Shown: positions 5,762 to 7,369 of the stretch, one piece after another
Layout: each line of letters begins with the position of its first letter
How positions within the stretch are numbered: the first letter of the stretch is position 1
NCBI GenBank assembly: GCA_029287645.1
Contig: JARFQS010000632.1
Coordinates: forward strand, 1-7,369
DNA length: 7,369 bases
Direction: 5' to 3'
DNA from: Thermoanaerobaculia bacterium
GTDB lineage: Bacteria > Acidobacteriota > Thermoanaerobaculia > Multivoradales > JAHEKO01
Notes under the pieces: model-generated
Databases searched by the model: none
Told to the model about the DNA's origin: nothing
What the model saw: only the letters and a program-made list of their open reading frames with translations
Made by a program: the position numbers and the translations under genes

Positions 5762-6466
5762 ATGGGTCTCTTGCGGAAAATCACACTGTTTCTGGTTGTT
5801 TTCGCGAACGTGGGATCGCCGATGCTCCACTCAGCCAGCGAGAAGGAGCCGGTCGATCGACTGTTGGCAGTGGTCGACGACGATCCGATTCTGGAGTCGC
5901 AGCTGGACCAAGTCATCGGTATCGGACTGGTCGAGCCCCTCGAGGGGGAGGATGACACTCGCTTTCGTCGCCGAATCCTGGATGGGCTGATCGAAGAAAA
6001 GCTCCGTTTTCACGAGGTCGACCGATTCGGCTTCGCGGAGGTGCCTGTCGATCAGGTCGAAGAGCAGTTCCAAGTCGTCCGAGGCCGGTTCCCGGATGAG
6101 GAGAGCTTCCAGGCGCGCCTCGAAGAGTTGAGCCTCAATGAACAGGGACTCCGACAACTTCTGGCGCGGCAGGTCATGGTTCTGATCTATGTCGAGGAGC
6201 GGTTGGGTGCGCGAGTGTTCGTCGGCTTGGAGGAGATCCAGGAGTACTACGACAATGAGCTGGTGCCGCGTCTCGAGGAGAACAACGAGCCCATACCCCC
6301 GGTCCGTGAAGTCCGAGAGCCGATTCGGCAGGTCCTGAAGGAGGAGCTGCTGAACGAAGAGATCGAGCGTTGGACCGATGAGCTGAGGCGGAATGCCGAT
6401 GTCGTCGACTATTTCGACCGCGAGCGCAGAGAGCTACCGGCTGTTGTCCACGAAGTCGGTCGCTGA
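5762..6466 (+). CDS. Exported SurA-N-like chaperone domain protein without PPIase domain
   Basis: Probably a periplasmic protein-folding or outer-membrane-biogenesis factor. Residues 1 to about 25 form a signal peptide: basic RK at 5-6, hydrophobic ITLFLVVFANVG, and a likely cut near HSA-SE. The mature part opens with VDRLLAVVDDDPILESQLDQ, the classic start of SurA/PrsA-type N-terminal domains (A-V-V-x-x-x-x-I in the first strand and helix). RRRILDGLIEEKLRFHEVDR follows and corresponds to the SurA LLDQLIxxxL helix. The rest is charged and helical (EYYDNELVPRLEEN, ERWTDELRRNADVVDYFD). There is no parvulin PPIase domain, and at 234 residues no room for one. The last segment matches the C-terminal closing helix seen in such proteins. 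ATG 5762 is the first possible start, since an in-frame TAG lies at 5747-5749; no Shine-Dalgarno sits at normal distance. The role is inferred from the domain alone. Confidence 0.82.
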   Translation: MGLLRKITLFLVVFANVGSPMLHSASEKEPVDRLLAVVDDDPILESQLDQVIGIGLVEPLEGEDDTRFRRRILDGLIEEKLRFHEVDRFGFAEVPVDQVEEQFQVVRGRFPDEESFQARLEELSLNEQGLRQLLARQVMVLIYVEERLGARVFVGLEEIQEYYDNELVPRLEENNEPIPPVREVREPIRQVLKEELLNEEIERWTDELRRNADVVDYFDRERRELPAVVHEVGR

Positions 6467-7369
6467 GGCACTCTGTCTTCCTGTCGACGGGTAGATCTCG
6501 TCGTACTGCAGCCAACTCCCCACGACCTTCTCGAGGTACGCTCGAGTCTGGGAGAAACCCACCTTGGTGAAGTACTCTGCCGGCTCCTCGCTATTGCAGT
6601 AGCTCTGCCACAGCTCGGCTTGATCCTCTCCCGCGTTGTAGGCGGCGATGGCGGAAAAGATATGTCCGGAGTATCTGTTCGAAAGGTCAGCCAGATATAG
6701 GGCGCCCAGAGCGATGGCTACCTCGGGCTGGTGAAGGTCGGTTGCTTTCAGGTGTGGCCTGCCGATCCGGGGTCCGTAGCGGCGCGCAGTGCCCATCACG
6801 AACTGGGTCAGTCCCCGGGCGGATGCGGCGGATACGGCCATCGAATCGAAGCGGCTCTCCTCGCGGATGATCGCGGCCAGGAGGTGAGGTTCGATTCCGG
6901 CGCTCGAGGCCCTGGAATGAATCAGCTCCTGGTAGGGAATCGGGTACAGCATTCGTCGGTAGGACTCCGACAGGAACTGCTGGGGTAGCTCGTCAGGCAG
7001 CCGATCCGACAGGATCTCGGAGAAGCGGAGCGACTGCCTGTAGAGACCCGACTCGGCCAGAAGGTGGCTGGCTGTCAGAGCGAGGGAATTGTCAGCGACA
7101 GGGAAGTGTTCTCCGACGGCTGGTGACATGTGCTCCACGATACCGAGGGACAGCAGGATCTCGTCCGGTCTGTCGAGCTCGACGTCCCAGATGGCCCACT
7201 GGCCGGCCGGGACGATCTGCATCTCCAGAAACGGCCGGACCTTCGAGCTGTTCTGCATGTGACGCCTCAGATGATCCCGTGACTCGGCCCCGAGCGGGTC
7301 CTCGTCTCCCAGCAGGATCCAGGCCTCGTGAAGCTCGCGAGTCCGGTCGACGGCTGCCAGCCCTGTCTC
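6434..7369 (-). CDS. Slt-type lytic transglycosylase, 5'-truncated by the window edge
   Basis: Predicted periplasmic murein-cleaving enzyme that cuts the MurNAc-GlcNAc bond with 1,6-anhydro product formation. The frame stays open to the window end beyond the internal ATG at 7258, and the extra 37 codons (including AWILLGDEDPLG) look like real protein, so the start lies outside. 311 residues are visible. The N-terminal visible part is helical and probably belongs to the Slt superhelical region. The C-terminal SLT domain begins at PIPYQELI and continues with LLAAIIREESRFD, which holds the catalytic Glu of the E-S-x-F motif (codon 6857-6859). It then shows SAASARGLTQFVMGTARRYG (GLTQ in place of the common GLMQ), IALGALYLADLSNRY and AIAAYNAGEDQAELW. 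The AYNAG motif is diagnostic. The stop lies inside the 3' end of the convergent SurA-like gene, with 33 bases shared. Confidence 0.93.
   Translation of the reverse strand, partial: ETGLAAVDRTRELHEAWILLGDEDPLGAESRDHLRRHMQNSSKVRPFLEMQIVPAGQWAIWDVELDRPDEILLSLGIVEHMSPAVGEHFPVADNSLALTASHLLAESGLYRQSLRFSEILSDRLPDELPQQFLSESYRRMLYPIPYQELIHSRASSAGIEPHLLAAIIREESRFDSMAVSAASARGLTQFVMGTARRYGPRIGRPHLKATDLHQPEVAIALGALYLADLSNRYSGHIFSAIAAYNAGEDQAELWQSYCNSEEPAEYFTKVGFSQTRAYLEKVVGSWLQYDEIYPSTGRQSASATDFVDNSR

Overview
This window is about 60% G+C and gene-dense, with a strong coding signal. The families are housekeeping genes of a Gram-negative-type bacterium: an exported SurA-like chaperone fragment and a Slt-type lytic transglycosylase point to a periplasm. 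The SurA_N-like protein and the mixture of palindromic repeats remind me of Acidobacteriota (Thermoanaerobaculia-like) or deltaproteobacterial-grade genomes. That placement is an impression from memory, not a computed result.

Layout. Positions 1-2825 hold a plus-strand block: the 3' part of a cysteine desulfurase gene (open at the left edge), then mnmA, then a short GT-B glycosyltransferase. The first two form a sulfur-relay pair, in which the desulfurase supplies the persulfide that MnmA uses to make 2-thiouridine in tRNA. Positions 2826-3331 are a gene-free convergent spacer with at least three distinct inverted-repeat structures: a 60-bp near-perfect palindrome that can fold as a three-way junction, a 73-bp element with TGCCAC/GTGGCA ends, and a 77-nt long hairpin. 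Positions 3332-5691 hold a minus-strand block, read right to left: a nitrilase-fold amidohydrolase gene, nadE and rsmI. The first pair is joined by an ATGA overlap and the second by a 6-nt gap. Positions 5762-6466 encode an exported SurA-N-like protein, divergent from the nitrilase gene. Positions 6434-7369 encode a lytic transglycosylase on the minus strand. It is open at the right edge and overlaps the end of the preceding gene tail to tail.

The most striking observation is that the nitrilase reading frame is intact in catalytic residues and in its C-terminal half, but is interrupted by two in-frame stops (TGA and TAG) nine bases apart. Its position, translationally coupled to an amidase-less NadE, suggests it is or was the glutaminase partner of a two-gene glutamine-dependent NAD synthetase. 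Whether the stops are real or a consensus error must be settled from reads. I see no tRNA, rRNA, CRISPR, insertion sequence, phage or defence gene here, and no convincing wholly new system. The repeats and the split NAD synthetase are the parts worth following.
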